Counted from the stretch's first letter, positions 6,166 through 12,608 are shown. The stretch is DNA of 14,226 nucleotides from Alphaproteobacteria bacterium (GCA_020853455.1 JADYYV010000237.1:1-14226), one strand, 5' to 3'. Notes: generated by a model not told the origin, from the sequence alone. Numbers and translations are program-made.

Positions 6166-6978
6166 ATGAATACCCCCTACGCTGTCGAGATCGACGGCAT
6201 CACCAAGGCCTACGGCAATTTCAAGGCCGTGGATAACGTATCGTTAAAGGTAAATGCTGGCGAAAGCTTCGCGCTGATCGGCCCGAACGGCGCGGGCAAA
6301 AGCAGCATCATCAAGATGCTGACGACGCTGTCGCAGCCCACATCGGGCAGCGCGAAAGTGGCGGGGTTCGATATCGGAACGCAATCATCGGATGTGCGCC
6401 TGAATATCGGCTATATCCCGCAGCTGCTCTGCGCCGACGGCGCGCTGACGGCTTGGGAAAACCTTCTGCTCTCCGCGCGGCTCTACCGCATCCACCCGTC
6501 GGAGCATAAAGACCGCATCGGCGAAGTGCTGGCGGCGATGAATCTGGCCGATGTCGCGCACCAGCGCGTGCGCGGATTTTCGGGCGGCATGATCCGCCGC
6601 CTTGAAATCGCGCAGAGCATGCTGCATCGTCCGAAAGTGATTTTCATGGACGAGCCGACCGTCGGGCTCGACCCCGCCGCGCGCAACACGGTGTGGAAAC
6701 ATGTCCGGCATTTGCAGGACGAATACAAAGTCACCATCATCCTGACCACGCATTACATGGCGGAGGTGGAGGAACTGTGCGGCAGGCTTGCAGTCTTGCA
6801 TCGCGGCAAGGTCGTGGGCGAGGGCACGCCCGCCGCCATCAAATCGGATATGGGGCCGCAGGGCTCGCTGGATGATATTTTCGAACGCCTCGCGCGCAAT
6901 GACGACGAGGAAAAATCAGGAAAGGAAAATTACCGTGACATCGGACGCAATCGCCGCTCGCTCGCCAAGCGTGGTTAA
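6166..6978 (+). CDS. ABC-2 type exporter ATP-binding protein, 270 aa
   Basis: This is the cytoplasmic ATPase subunit of a two-gene ABC exporter of the drug-efflux type (DrrA/NatA-like). All nucleotide-binding motifs are present: Walker A GPNGAGKSS (residues 39-47), Q-loop Gln86, signature FSGGM (138-142), Walker B VIFMDEPTVGLD with Asp162 and Glu163, and the switch His196 in TTHYMAEVEEL. The SGGMxRRLEIA signature and GLDPAAR fit ABC-2 exporters rather than importers. The ATG at 6166 has GAAAGG about 9 bases upstream. The 3' end overlaps the permease gene by 44 bases, so the basic C-terminal tail (from about residue 250) is under constraint from two frames. The MarR-like gene next door suggests induction by a toxic compound. 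The substrate is unknown. Confidence 0.95.
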   Translation: MNTPYAVEIDGITKAYGNFKAVDNVSLKVNAGESFALIGPNGAGKSSIIKMLTTLSQPTSGSAKVAGFDIGTQSSDVRLNIGYIPQLLCADGALTAWENLLLSARLYRIHPSEHKDRIGEVLAAMNLADVAHQRVRGFSGGMIRRLEIAQSMLHRPKVIFMDEPTVGLDPAARNTVWKHVRHLQDEYKVTIILTTHYMAEVEELCGRLAVLHRGKVVGEGTPAAIKSDMGPQGSLDDIFERLARNDDEEKSGKENYRDIGRNRRSLAKRG

Positions 6979-7747
6979 CCCGCTTTTCGGGTATTTCATG
7001 CAGATTCAGGCCGTGTTCAGCGCGGAAGCGCAGAAACTGCGCCATGACCCGTTTGAACTGGCAACACGCGCCATACAGCCGTTATTGTGGCTGCTGCTGT
7101 TCGGGCAGGTGATGGCGAATGTGCGCGGCATTACGTCCGGTAATTACATCGATTATCTTGCGGCGGGCATTCTGGCGCAGAGCGTTTTGTTCGCGGCGAT
7201 ATTCTTCGGCATTTCCGCCATCTGGGAAAAAGACCTTGGCATCCTGCACCGTATGCTGGTATCGCCCGCGCCGCGCTCGACCATCGTATTGGGCAAGGCG
7301 CTGGCGGCGGGCGTGCGCGGCGTCATTCAGGGCGTCATCGTCTATTTTATCGCGGCGGTGGCGGGCGCGCATATCAGCCTGAACCCGCTGCATATCGCGG
7401 GCGTGCTGGTGCTGATCGCGCTGGGCTCGGCGGTATTTTCGACGCTGTCGCTGATCATCGCCTGTTTCGTGAAAACGCGGGAGCGGTTCATGGGCATCGG
7501 GCAGGTGCTGACCATGCCGCTGTTTTTCGCCAGCAACGCGATTTATCCGATCGCGCTGATGCCGCCCTGGATGCAAAACGTGTCACATGCCAATCCGCTG
7601 ACCTATCAGGTCGATGGCCTGCGCGCGCTGATGATCGAAGGCGGCGTGTCGGAATACGGGTTCGCCGCCGATTACGGGATACTGGCGGCGGTGTTCTGCG
7701 TGCTGGTGCTGGTGGCGGAGCGGATGTACCCGAAGCTGGTCGCGTAA
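6935..7747 (+). CDS. ABC-2 type exporter permease, 270 aa
   Basis: This is the integral membrane partner of the preceding ATPase. Six hydrophobic segments are evident, including IQPLLWLLLFGQVMA, ILAQSVLFAAIFFGISAIW, GVIQGVIVYFIAAVAG, IAGVLVLIALGSAVFSTLSL and a C-terminal GILAAVFCVLVLVA. The ABC-2 family stretch W-E-K-D-L-G-I-L-H-R-M-L-V-S-P is clear, as is the late NAIYPI.LMP.W...(A/V)SHANPLTY motif, typical of DrrB/NodJ-like permeases. The GTG at 6935 is chosen over a longer upstream frame because AAAGGA (6921-6926) sits 8 bases before it. The gene overlaps the ATPase gene by 44 bases, which implies tight co-translation. It ends three bases from the convergent bamE stop codon, with no terminator between. 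Confidence 0.94.
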   Translation: MTSDAIAARSPSVVNPLFGYFMQIQAVFSAEAQKLRHDPFELATRAIQPLLWLLLFGQVMANVRGITSGNYIDYLAAGILAQSVLFAAIFFGISAIWEKDLGILHRMLVSPAPRSTIVLGKALAAGVRGVIQGVIVYFIAAVAGAHISLNPLHIAGVLVLIALGSAVFSTLSLIIACFVKTRERFMGIGQVLTMPLFFASNAIYPIALMPPWMQNVSHANPLTYQVDGLRALMIEGGVSEYGFAADYGILAAVFCVLVLVAERMYPKLVA

Positions 7748-7750
7748 GCG

Positions 7751-8188
7751 TTACTTCGTGCCGCCCTTGTTGAACTTGCCAAGGTTGCCGATGAACTGCT
7801 GCACGGCCGTGAATTCCTTGCCGGCCGACGGGGTCTTGCGCGACACGATCTTGACGTCATGCGACAGCTTGGGGTCGATCATCGTGACTTCGGCCACGCG
7901 GTCCTGTTCGTCGAACACAACCTTGATCGTCTGGCGGCGTTCGACCTCGTGGTCGAAAATGCCCTTTTGGCTGTCGGTTTCGCCGATGTAATACCAGACC
8001 TTGTCGTCGAAGGGCGAAACGGTCGAAGGCGGACCCCATATGCGTTCCACATCTTCGCGGCCTGATTCCTGCACCTTGACCATTTCGACCTGGTGCTTGG
8101 GCAGCAGGTTGCCGTGGGTGGTGATTTTGGGCGCGCAGGCGGAGGTCAGCAACAGCGCGGCGAGCAGCAGGGCAGGGGCGGATTTCAT
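7751..8188 (-). CDS. bamE: Outer-membrane assembly lipoprotein BamE (SmpA/OmlA)
   Basis: BamE is a small lipoprotein of the BAM complex that inserts beta-barrel proteins into the outer membrane. The protein has a lipoprotein signal peptide ending LLLTSAC, with Cys18 as the lipidated residue. The domain follows: G(N/R)LL......V..G.....V...WGPPST.SPFDDK.WYYIGE, then the hydrophobic R.T.KVVFDE..RVAEV typical of alphaproteobacterial SmpA/OmlA proteins. At 145 residues it is slightly longer than enterobacterial BamE, as is normal in alphaproteobacteria. The ATG at 8188 has AGAGG about 7 bases upstream and a good promoter. It is divergent from yceD, a neighbour often seen in this class. Confidence 0.9.
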   Translation of the reverse strand: MKSAPALLLAALLLTSACAPKITTHGNLLPKHQVEMVKVQESGREDVERIWGPPSTVSPFDDKVWYYIGETDSQKGIFDHEVERRQTIKVVFDEQDRVAEVTMIDPKLSHDVKIVSRKTPSAGKEFTAVQQFIGNLGKFNKGGTK

Positions 8189-8215
8189 GAAAAAACCTCT
8201 TTAAAAAGCAGCCTT

Positions 8216-8244
8216 TTTATACGGCCTTCCCGCTGAAAAGACAA
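8216..8244 (-). promoter_or_regulatory. Promoter of bamE
   Basis: On the minus strand TTGTCT (8239-8244) is followed after 17 bases by TATAAA (8216-8221). The leader would be about 20 bases and contains the SD AGAGG (8196-8200). Confidence 0.65.
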
Positions 8245-8263
8245 GGGCATAGGCGAAACCCCT

Positions 8264-8290
8264 TTGTTTTCATGACAAAAAGTGTATATT
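8264..8290 (+). promoter_or_regulatory. Candidate promoter of the yceD homologue
   Basis: TATATT (8285-8290) is a good -10 box. The best -35 is TTGTTT (8264-8269), but the spacing is only 15 bases, so the assignment is tentative. Transcription would start near 8297, about 20 bases before the ATG at 8317. Confidence 0.4.
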
Positions 8291-8316
8291 CCTGCTTATT
8301 GAATTGGGCACGAAGC

Positions 8317-8958
8317 ATGACAGCGCAACCAGAATTTTCCCGCGTTTTAGCGGTTGAGGGGCTGACCCCCGACAAAGTCAGGAAAGAAACCGTCGAAGCG
8401 AACGCGAAGGAATGCGCGGCGCTGGCCAAGCGTTTCGACCTGCGCGAACTGTCGAATTTCAAGGCCGACCTGCGCATCCGCCGGGTCGAGGGCGGCGACG
8501 TGGTGCGGCTGGAGGGGAAACTTTCCGCCGATGTCGTGCAGACCTGCGTGATATCGCTGCAGGACGTCCATGCGCATATCGACGGCGAATTCGATACTTT
8601 CCTTGCCGAAGGGGGAAAACATACCGCCAAGAAATTCGGCGACGAAGCCGATTTCGGCATCGATGACGACGATACCGCGCCGGAAGTCATCCATAACGGC
8701 CAGCTTGATCTTGGCGAAATCGTCGCGCAATATTTGTCGGTCGAGCTTGACCCCTATCCCCGCGCGCCCGGCGTCAGCCTTGCGGCGCAGCTGGCGGAGG
8801 CGGGGCTGGAAGTAAAAAACAACCCCTTCAGCGTCTTGAAAAACCTGAACCCGCAGGACAAAAGCGCGCCGAAACCCGGCGCCAAGTCCCGCGATGCCGA
8901 ACGGCTGAAAATCATCGCCGAAAACGCCGGCAAATCGAAAAAGGGTGACGGGAAATAG
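8317..8958 (+). CDS. yceD: YceD family protein (DUF177), 213 aa
   Basis: YceD/DUF177 proteins are conserved next to rpmF in many bacteria. In plants and E. coli the family is linked to 23S rRNA or 50S ribosome accumulation. The visible family pattern is an N-terminal EFSR, RFDL.ELS..KADLRIRR, then QTCVISLQDV (the family's QTCV(V/I)(T/S)L block), a D.GE(I/L)VAQYL region and the hallmark L.PYPRAPG near residue 165. The middle acidic stretch DDDDT and the basic C-terminus are usual. The ATG at 8317 is preferred to the in-frame start at 8272, because the candidate -10 box lies after the earlier codon and the sequence between is not conserved in character. The gene is separated from rpmF by about 3.7 kb here. 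Confidence 0.85.
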   Translation: MTAQPEFSRVLAVEGLTPDKVRKETVEANAKECAALAKRFDLRELSNFKADLRIRRVEGGDVVRLEGKLSADVVQTCVISLQDVHAHIDGEFDTFLAEGGKHTAKKFGDEADFGIDDDDTAPEVIHNGQLDLGEIVAQYLSVELDPYPRAPGVSLAAQLAEAGLEVKNNPFSVLKNLNPQDKSAPKPGAKSRDAERLKIIAENAGKSKKGDGK

Positions 8959-8991
8959 GGTTACGGTCCGAAACTTTTTCCTCTCCCGTCG

Positions 8992-9020
8992 TTGTCAATG
9001 GCCTATCCCCGTCCTATATC
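8992..9020 (+). promoter_or_regulatory. Promoter of the response regulator, near-leaderless
   Basis: TTGTCA (8992-8997) is followed after 17 bases by TATATC (9015-9020). The ATG starts at 9030, so the transcript begins within about three bases of the start codon. No SD is visible. Confidence 0.6.
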
Positions 9021-9029
9021 GTAAATATC

Positions 9030-9449
9030 ATGACCGAAGACCAGAACAAGCTTGCCGCGCTGAAAGTGCTTATCGTTGATGACCATATGACGGCGCGCGC
9101 GCATTTGAAACGCGTGCTGCGCGACATGGGCATCACGCAGGCCGACGAGGCGGAGAACGCGGACGCCGCAGCCGCGAAGGCGACCGCCGATTACAACATC
9201 ATCTTCCTCGACTGGGACATGCCCGGCAAAACCGGCATCGAAATCCTGCGCAATTTCCGCGGCAATAACGCTTTCGACGATACCGCCTTCGTCATGGTCA
9301 CCGCGAAATCGGAGCCGGACGACATCATTGCCGCGCTGCGCGCGGGTGCCACATCGTATATCGTCAAGCCCGCCGATCCGGCGGATGTGCGCAACAACGT
9401 GGCCGAAGTGCTTGAATGGATCGCGCAGCAGAAAAAATTGCGGCGCTAG
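9030..9449 (+). CDS. Single-domain CheY-like response regulator, 139 aa
   Basis: This is a receiver domain with no output domain. The acidic pocket is Asp17 and Asp18 (LIVDDH). The phosphoacceptor is Asp61 in IIFLDWDMPG, with the switch Thr91 in VMVTAK and Lys113 in YIVKPA. All five key residues are present, so it should be phosphorylatable. It resembles CheY-type regulators that act by protein contact. No histidine kinase is found in the window, so the partner is elsewhere. The domain ends near residue 130 and is followed by a short basic tail. The start lies about 10 bases from the -10 box, without SD. The gene stands between yceD and a secreted putative peptidase that has its own promoter. 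Confidence 0.95.
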   Translation: MTEDQNKLAALKVLIVDDHMTARAHLKRVLRDMGITQADEAENADAAAAKATADYNIIFLDWDMPGKTGIEILRNFRGNNAFDDTAFVMVTAKSEPDDIIAALRAGATSYIVKPADPADVRNNVAEVLEWIAQQKKLRR

Positions 9450-9467
9450 GATACCCCACCCGTATTC

Positions 9468-9497
9468 TTGACATAAAACCGGCGGATTTGGTATGCT
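9468..9497 (+). promoter_or_regulatory. Promoter of the secreted metallopeptidase gene
   Basis: A consensus TTGACA (9468-9473) is followed after 18 bases by TATGCT (9492-9497). The predicted transcript start near 9504 places about 90 bases of structured leader before the ATG at 9594. Confidence 0.7.
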
Positions 9498-9502
9498 GCT
9501 GT

Positions 9503-9582
9503 CAGGCGCATTTGCGCCTGTAACCCATACAAAGCCGGCCGGATCGCCTTCGCAAACGAAGGCCATGCGCCGTGCCGGATCG
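9503..9582 (+). promoter_or_regulatory. Structured 5' leader of the metallopeptidase gene
   Basis: The predicted leader begins with a perfect 8-bp hairpin, CAGGCGCA-TT-TGCGCCTG (9503-9520). It continues with a perfect 7-bp hairpin, GCCTTCG-CAAA-CGAAGGC (9546-9563). The second hairpin is flanked by the direct repeat GCCGGATCG (9538-9546 and 9574-9582). There is no T tract, so it is not a plain terminator. It could be a regulatory RNA element, but it matches no riboswitch class I can name. The ribosome site before 9594 is weak. Confidence 0.45.
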
Positions 9583-9593
9583 AACCATTCGTC

Positions 9594-10682
9594 ATGAAAC
9601 GCCTGTCATCCATTTTCAACCTGAAAAGCCTCGCGCTGCTTGCGGGGCTGACAGCCGGCGGCACGCAGGCGATGGGGATGCCGCCCGCGGATTTGCCGCA
9701 TGACGGCGGCGGCGCCAACAAGCGGCCCGTGCCCGCATCGATCATCGCGCCGCATTACAACACGCAGCTAAAGCCGCAGGATCCGGACATGCCGGCAATG
9801 AAACTGCTGAAGGCCGAATTCGCGCGCACGCCGCTGGGCCGCGCGCTGCTGGAATTTGCGGAGCAGCAGAATATCGCCATCAAATTCGACGCCACGATCG
9901 CCGCGACCAATAACTACGCGCAATACGTGCCGGAAAATTCGACCGTCAGCGTGCGCCCCGATTTGTCGCTGGAAGAACAGGTGATGTATCTGGCGCATGA
10001 ACTGCGCCACGGCTGGCAGGACAAGACGCTGGGCTATGCCGAACTCAACGCAAAACGCCTGACGCCGCTGCAGCGTTTTTCGCTGCAACGATATGTCGAG
10101 GCCGATGCCCATGCGTTTGCCGCGTTTTTCTGGGCCGACCGTATACAACGGCTTGGCGTGCAGCCGGCCGCCGATCATGCGGGCTATGAACTGGCGCTGG
10201 CGCACCAGCTGCAACAGAAAATGGACGGTCAGGGAAATATCGCGCCTGCCGATTACCGCGACCTTGCGCTGCTGCCGTATTTCGATCATCTGGAGAATTA
10301 TAACGAGCGCCATGTGGCCATGTCCGCCCGCGCGGTCGATAGCTTCCGCGCGGAGGTGAAGGCGGCGCTGGAAGAAGGGCTGTCGTCGTCTTTCAACCGT
10401 CTTGCCGCCGATATCGCGGCGGCGCCCGACGATGCGAATTTCACGGCATGGCTGCGGCAGCTGGGCGGCACCAACCTGTCGGTGAACGCCGCGACCGCGC
10501 TTGCGGGCGAAACGGACGCCGCGCTGCTGAACGACTATCCCCTGCGCGCGCTGGAAGGCCGCGATATCATGCCGCCGCTGGGCGCTGCGTCCGTCGTGAT
10601 GCCGCAGCCAAAAGCGCGGCTGGAACGGCTGCAGTCGATTGATGCGAAACAGCGGGCCACGGTGCAGTCGCACGCCCCGTAA
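9594..10682 (+). CDS. Secreted putative zinc metallopeptidase (DUF6782-like), 362 aa
   Basis: The protein has a typical signal peptide (MKRLSSIF.LKSLALLAGLTAGG, cleavage probably after TQA near residue 26), so it is exported. A domain of about 110 residues carries the motif His135-Glu136-Leu-Arg-His139 in VMYLAHELRHGW, a zincin-type HExxH. Some 30 residues later comes VEADAHAF with Glu169, the likely third metal ligand. This HELRH...EAD arrangement fits the DUF6782 family of putative metallopeptidases. The remaining C-terminal half is helical and Ala-rich and is not recognised. The substrate is unknown. The ATG at 9594 follows a structured leader and a strong promoter. The gene ends 18 bases from the convergent metal operon, with no terminator seen. 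Confidence 0.75.
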   Translation: MKRLSSIFNLKSLALLAGLTAGGTQAMGMPPADLPHDGGGANKRPVPASIIAPHYNTQLKPQDPDMPAMKLLKAEFARTPLGRALLEFAEQQNIAIKFDATIAATNNYAQYVPENSTVSVRPDLSLEEQVMYLAHELRHGWQDKTLGYAELNAKRLTPLQRFSLQRYVEADAHAFAAFFWADRIQRLGVQPAADHAGYELALAHQLQQKMDGQGNIAPADYRDLALLPYFDHLENYNERHVAMSARAVDSFRAEVKAALEEGLSSSFNRLAADIAAAPDDANFTAWLRQLGGTNLSVNAATALAGETDAALLNDYPLRALEGRDIMPPLGAASVVMPQPKARLERLQSIDAKQRATVQSHAP

Positions 10683-10700
10683 GCCCGCCGCCCCGTTTTC

Positions 10701-11078
10701 TTACTTCGCCAGATACGGAATCACGAATGCAAACGCGAATCCCGCCAGATAAAGCAGGACCGAGAATGCATAGATCATCCGCCCGCCCCGCCGCAGCCGC
10801 AGGCAGGCGCGGGCCGCGCCCGGATCAACGGGGCGGGGCGCAGGCCTTGCCTGCCATTGCAGCCAGCCCCCCGCCGCCAGCAGCAGGGCGCCGCTTGCGA
10901 ACACCCATTGCTTTTGTTCGGTGAACCATACCAGCTGCGGGAATGACGACACGATGCCGGCAAGCGTCGCCCCCGCGCCCAGCGTCACGAACAGCGCCGG
11001 CATGGCGCAGCAGACCAGCGTCGAGGCGGAGGTGAGCAGCGAGAGACCCGCCAGCAGGCGTTCCTTGCGTGTTTCCAT
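10701..11078 (-). CDS. MerT-like membrane protein, 125 aa
   Basis: This is a small inner-membrane protein with about three hydrophobic segments. The first contains a vicinal pair Cys23-Cys24 in TLVCCAMPALFVTLGAG, resembling the metal-accepting CC pair of the mercury importer MerT. Two further segments are VFASGALLLAAGGWLQW and YAFSVLLYLAGFAFAFVIP. A basic loop with one extra Cys (ARACLRLRRGGR) lies between them. MerT-like proteins pass metal ions taken from a periplasmic HMA protein, and an HMA gene lies directly upstream. The metal could be mercury or copper; the sequence does not decide. The ATG at 11078 has AAGGGA 7-8 bases upstream, which lies within the end of the HMA gene. Confidence is good on topology and moderate on function. 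Confidence 0.75.
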   Translation of the reverse strand: METRKERLLAGLSLLTSASTLVCCAMPALFVTLGAGATLAGIVSSFPQLVWFTEQKQWVFASGALLLAAGGWLQWQARPAPRPVDPGAARACLRLRRGGRMIYAFSVLLYLAGFAFAFVIPYLAK

Positions 11079-11080
11079 GA

Positions 11081-11371
11081 TCAGTCCCTTTTGATGCTGA
11101 CGACGGTGAAGCCTGCGTCGACGATGCCTTTTTAGATTTCATCGTCGCCGATATCCGCGCCGGGCATCATGTCGATCCGCACGATTTTTGTCGTGAGGTT
11201 GACATCGACGGACGCGACGCCGGTTTTTTTCGAGAACGTCTTGTTCATCGATACGGCGCAGAAATCGCAGACCAGCCCGTTGACCGACACACGGATATGC
11301 GGGCCGTTATGCGCGGCAAGGGCAGGCGCGGACAGCATCAGCAGCAGGGCAAGCGTAAAAAGTTTTTTCAT
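11081..11371 (-). pseudogene. MerP-like periplasmic HMA metal-binding protein, interrupted by TAA
   Basis: The product starts with a signal peptide (residues 1-20, MKKLFTLALLLMLSAPALAA). It has an HMA-type metal site Cys35-Asp-Phe-Cys38 in VNGLVCDFC and the family beta strands VASVDVNLTTKIVRI. The frame stops at TAA (11132-11134) after GDDEI. It then continues in the same frame with KGIVDAGFTVVSIKRD and a TGA at 11081-11083, exactly the expected end of an HMA domain. One base change (TAA from AAA, for example) explains it. The stop removes the last strand, so folding is doubtful. SD AAGGAG is good. The normal end lies two bases from the MerT-like ATG, so coupling to that gene may be affected. 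A sequencing error is possible. Confidence 0.8.
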
Positions 11372-11382
11372 GGGATTTCTCC

Positions 11383-12039
11383 TTAATAGGTGATGGCAAG
11401 ATTGAACAGGACCTGGCCGCGGGTGGACATTCCGGCTTCCGCCAGGTAATCGCCCTTGAAAACCCGCAGCAGCGGCGTGACCGTCCAGTTGTCGCGGTCT
11501 TCGGGGGCGTGATCGACCTGCAGCATCAGCCAGCTGTGCAGGCTGCCCGCTTCGGCGACATAGGGCGCGATGCCGACGCGCGCTTTTTGCTGGAATTCCT
11601 GCTTCACGGCCTCGCCCGCCGCCGTCTAGCGGTGTTCATACGAGACGTAATAGCGGCGGTCTTCCCAGTCGGCCTCGATCCCCGCAGAGCCGCCCGCGCG
11701 GGTCTCGCCGTCGTCATTGGCAATGCCAAGCCCCGAGAGGAAGTAAATATTGCCCTGCGAGTCCGGGTTGTTCCACCGCTTGGCCAGCCAGTTGAACTGC
11801 ATCCCCGCCAGCTCGCCGTCGGTATCGCGGTAATGGCTGATGAACGGGCCGATGCTGTAGGTGGCGGTAGGCGAATACATGACTGACAATGTGTTTTCAA
11901 ACGCATCGTTGCCGGCCATCGGCATCCAGCCGCCGGCATAGGATACGGGTCTGGCATTTGCGTCATGGGTGGTAAAGGCGCACAGGAAAGCGAGTGCGGT
12001 AAGCGCGGAGCATAAGCTCCGCCGCGAGCGAATAGGCAT
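11383..12039 (-). pseudogene. Exported envelope protein of the metal operon, interrupted by TAG
   Basis: The protein has a clear signal peptide (MPIRSRRSLCSALTALAFLCAF...ANA) and then a soluble or beta-rich body with many aromatic strands: GGWMPMAG, TLSVMYSPTATYSIGPFISHY, FNWLAKRWN, GNIYFLSGLG and YYVSYEHR. This resembles outer-membrane-associated proteins found near MerT/HMA genes. The frame ends at TAG (11626-11628) after SYEHR. It then continues without a shift through TAAGEAVKQEFQQKARVGIAP and SWLMLQVDHAPEDRDNWTVTP to the TAA at 11383. In relatives the interrupted position is probably Tyr or Gln, one base from TAG. SD AAGGAG precedes the ATG at 12039. The intact gene would encode about 218 residues. 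Function unknown. Confidence 0.75.
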
Positions 12040-12078
12040 ATTGAATCTCCTTGTTAACTGAATTGAGCTATTTCAATG

Positions 12079-12420
12079 TCAGGCAAGAAGATCGGGCGGC
12101 CTTAACTGGCTGGAGAGGCCGAGCCGCGGCAGGAATCCCGCATGGTTCGGGGATTGCAAATCCGCGACGGCGGACGGCGTGATGCCGATGCCCGCCAGAA
12201 GTATGGCGGCTGCCGCGACGCAGGTGCTGCAAGCGCCGCAGTTGCATTGTTTAATCTTGGCGGCCATGTCCTTGCAGCAGTCCTTCATGTGGCTTTCGGC
12301 CATATGGGTTTTGTCGGTCATGTGTTCCGCGCAGTCATGCCGCCCCGCAAAGGCATGCGCCGCCGCCGAATAATTGGCGAGCAGGAGGGTAATCACGAGC
12401 ATGACCTTCAGGAACTTCAT
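12079..12420 (-). CDS. Cys/His-rich exported protein heading the metal operon, 113 aa
   Basis: This is a small protein with a signal peptide or N-terminal membrane helix (MKFLKVMLVITLLLANYSAAAHA). It is followed by a dense metal-ligand region: HDC, EHM, THM, SHM, a Cys48-Cys49 pair and CNCGACSTC (Cys59, 61, 64 and 67). That makes seven Cys and several His and Met before residue 70. A second hydrophobic stretch (VAAAAILLAGIGI) and a Pro-rich tail ending LRPPDLLA follow. The pattern resembles DUF2946-like small proteins next to copper or mercury genes, but I cannot assign a family firmly. The ATG at 12420 is preferred to an upstream in-frame TTG at 12480, because a perfect TATAAT lies between. 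It is the likely first gene of the operon. Confidence 0.7.
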   Translation of the reverse strand: MKFLKVMLVITLLLANYSAAAHAFAGRHDCAEHMTDKTHMAESHMKDCCKDMAAKIKQCNCGACSTCVAAAAILLAGIGITPSAVADLQSPNHAGFLPRLGLSSQLRPPDLLA

Positions 12421-12426
12421 CCTGTC

Positions 12427-12432
12427 ATTATA
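12427..12432 (-). promoter_or_regulatory. -10 box of the metal operon, near-leaderless
   Basis: On the minus strand TATAAT (12427-12432) is a perfect consensus -10, six bases from the ATG at 12420. The -35 region is weak (TGAAGC). This suggests a promoter that needs an activator, or that it is AT-independent but regulated. No MerR-type dyad was recognised. Confidence 0.45.
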
Positions 12433-12526
12433 CCCGCAACCGGCTATCTGCTTCACTGTTAGTTTTGACAGGTAAGACAAAAAGCCGCTGAAATTTCCAA
12501 AAAAATCATTTAAATCAAAGGGATTT

Positions 12527-12559
12527 ATCGGCGCGGCGCTTGGGTGCGCCGATGTTTTT
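12527..12559 (+). terminator. Hairpin with T tract, possible terminator without an obvious gene
   Basis: ATCGGCGC (12527-12534) and GCGCCGAT (12546-12553) form a perfect 8-bp stem with an 11-base loop, followed by GTTTTT. The U tract only fits the plus strand. The nearest upstream plus-strand gene ends nearly 1.9 kb earlier, so this may end readthrough or antisense transcription over the metal operon, or a small RNA. Confidence 0.5.
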
Positions 12560-12562
12560 CGC

Positions 12563-12592
12563 TTGATAATTCTGACTAAACAGGTATTTATA
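12563..12592 (+). promoter_or_regulatory. Promoter of rpmF-plsX-fabH
   Basis: TTGATA (12563-12568) is followed after 16 bases by TATTTA (12585-12590), or after 18 bases by TTTATA (12587-12592). It lies directly behind the orphan hairpin. A leader of about 95 bases precedes the rpmF ATG at 12693. Confidence 0.5.
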
Positions 12593-12608
12593 GGCTGATT
12601 TTACTTGC

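Noticed and set aside
8947..8990. Inverted repeat GACGGGA / TCCCGTC around the yceD stop codon
   Set aside because: The loop is about 30 bases and no T tract follows, so it does not support a terminator call.
9503..9582. A tRNA or known riboswitch in the metallopeptidase leader
   Set aside because: There is no cloverleaf, no T-loop signature and no match to a riboswitch core that I can name.
11081..12039. Stop-codon reassignment as an explanation for the two interrupted genes
   Set aside because: TAA, TAG and TGA all end other intact genes in the window, so nonsense mutation or sequencing error is simpler.
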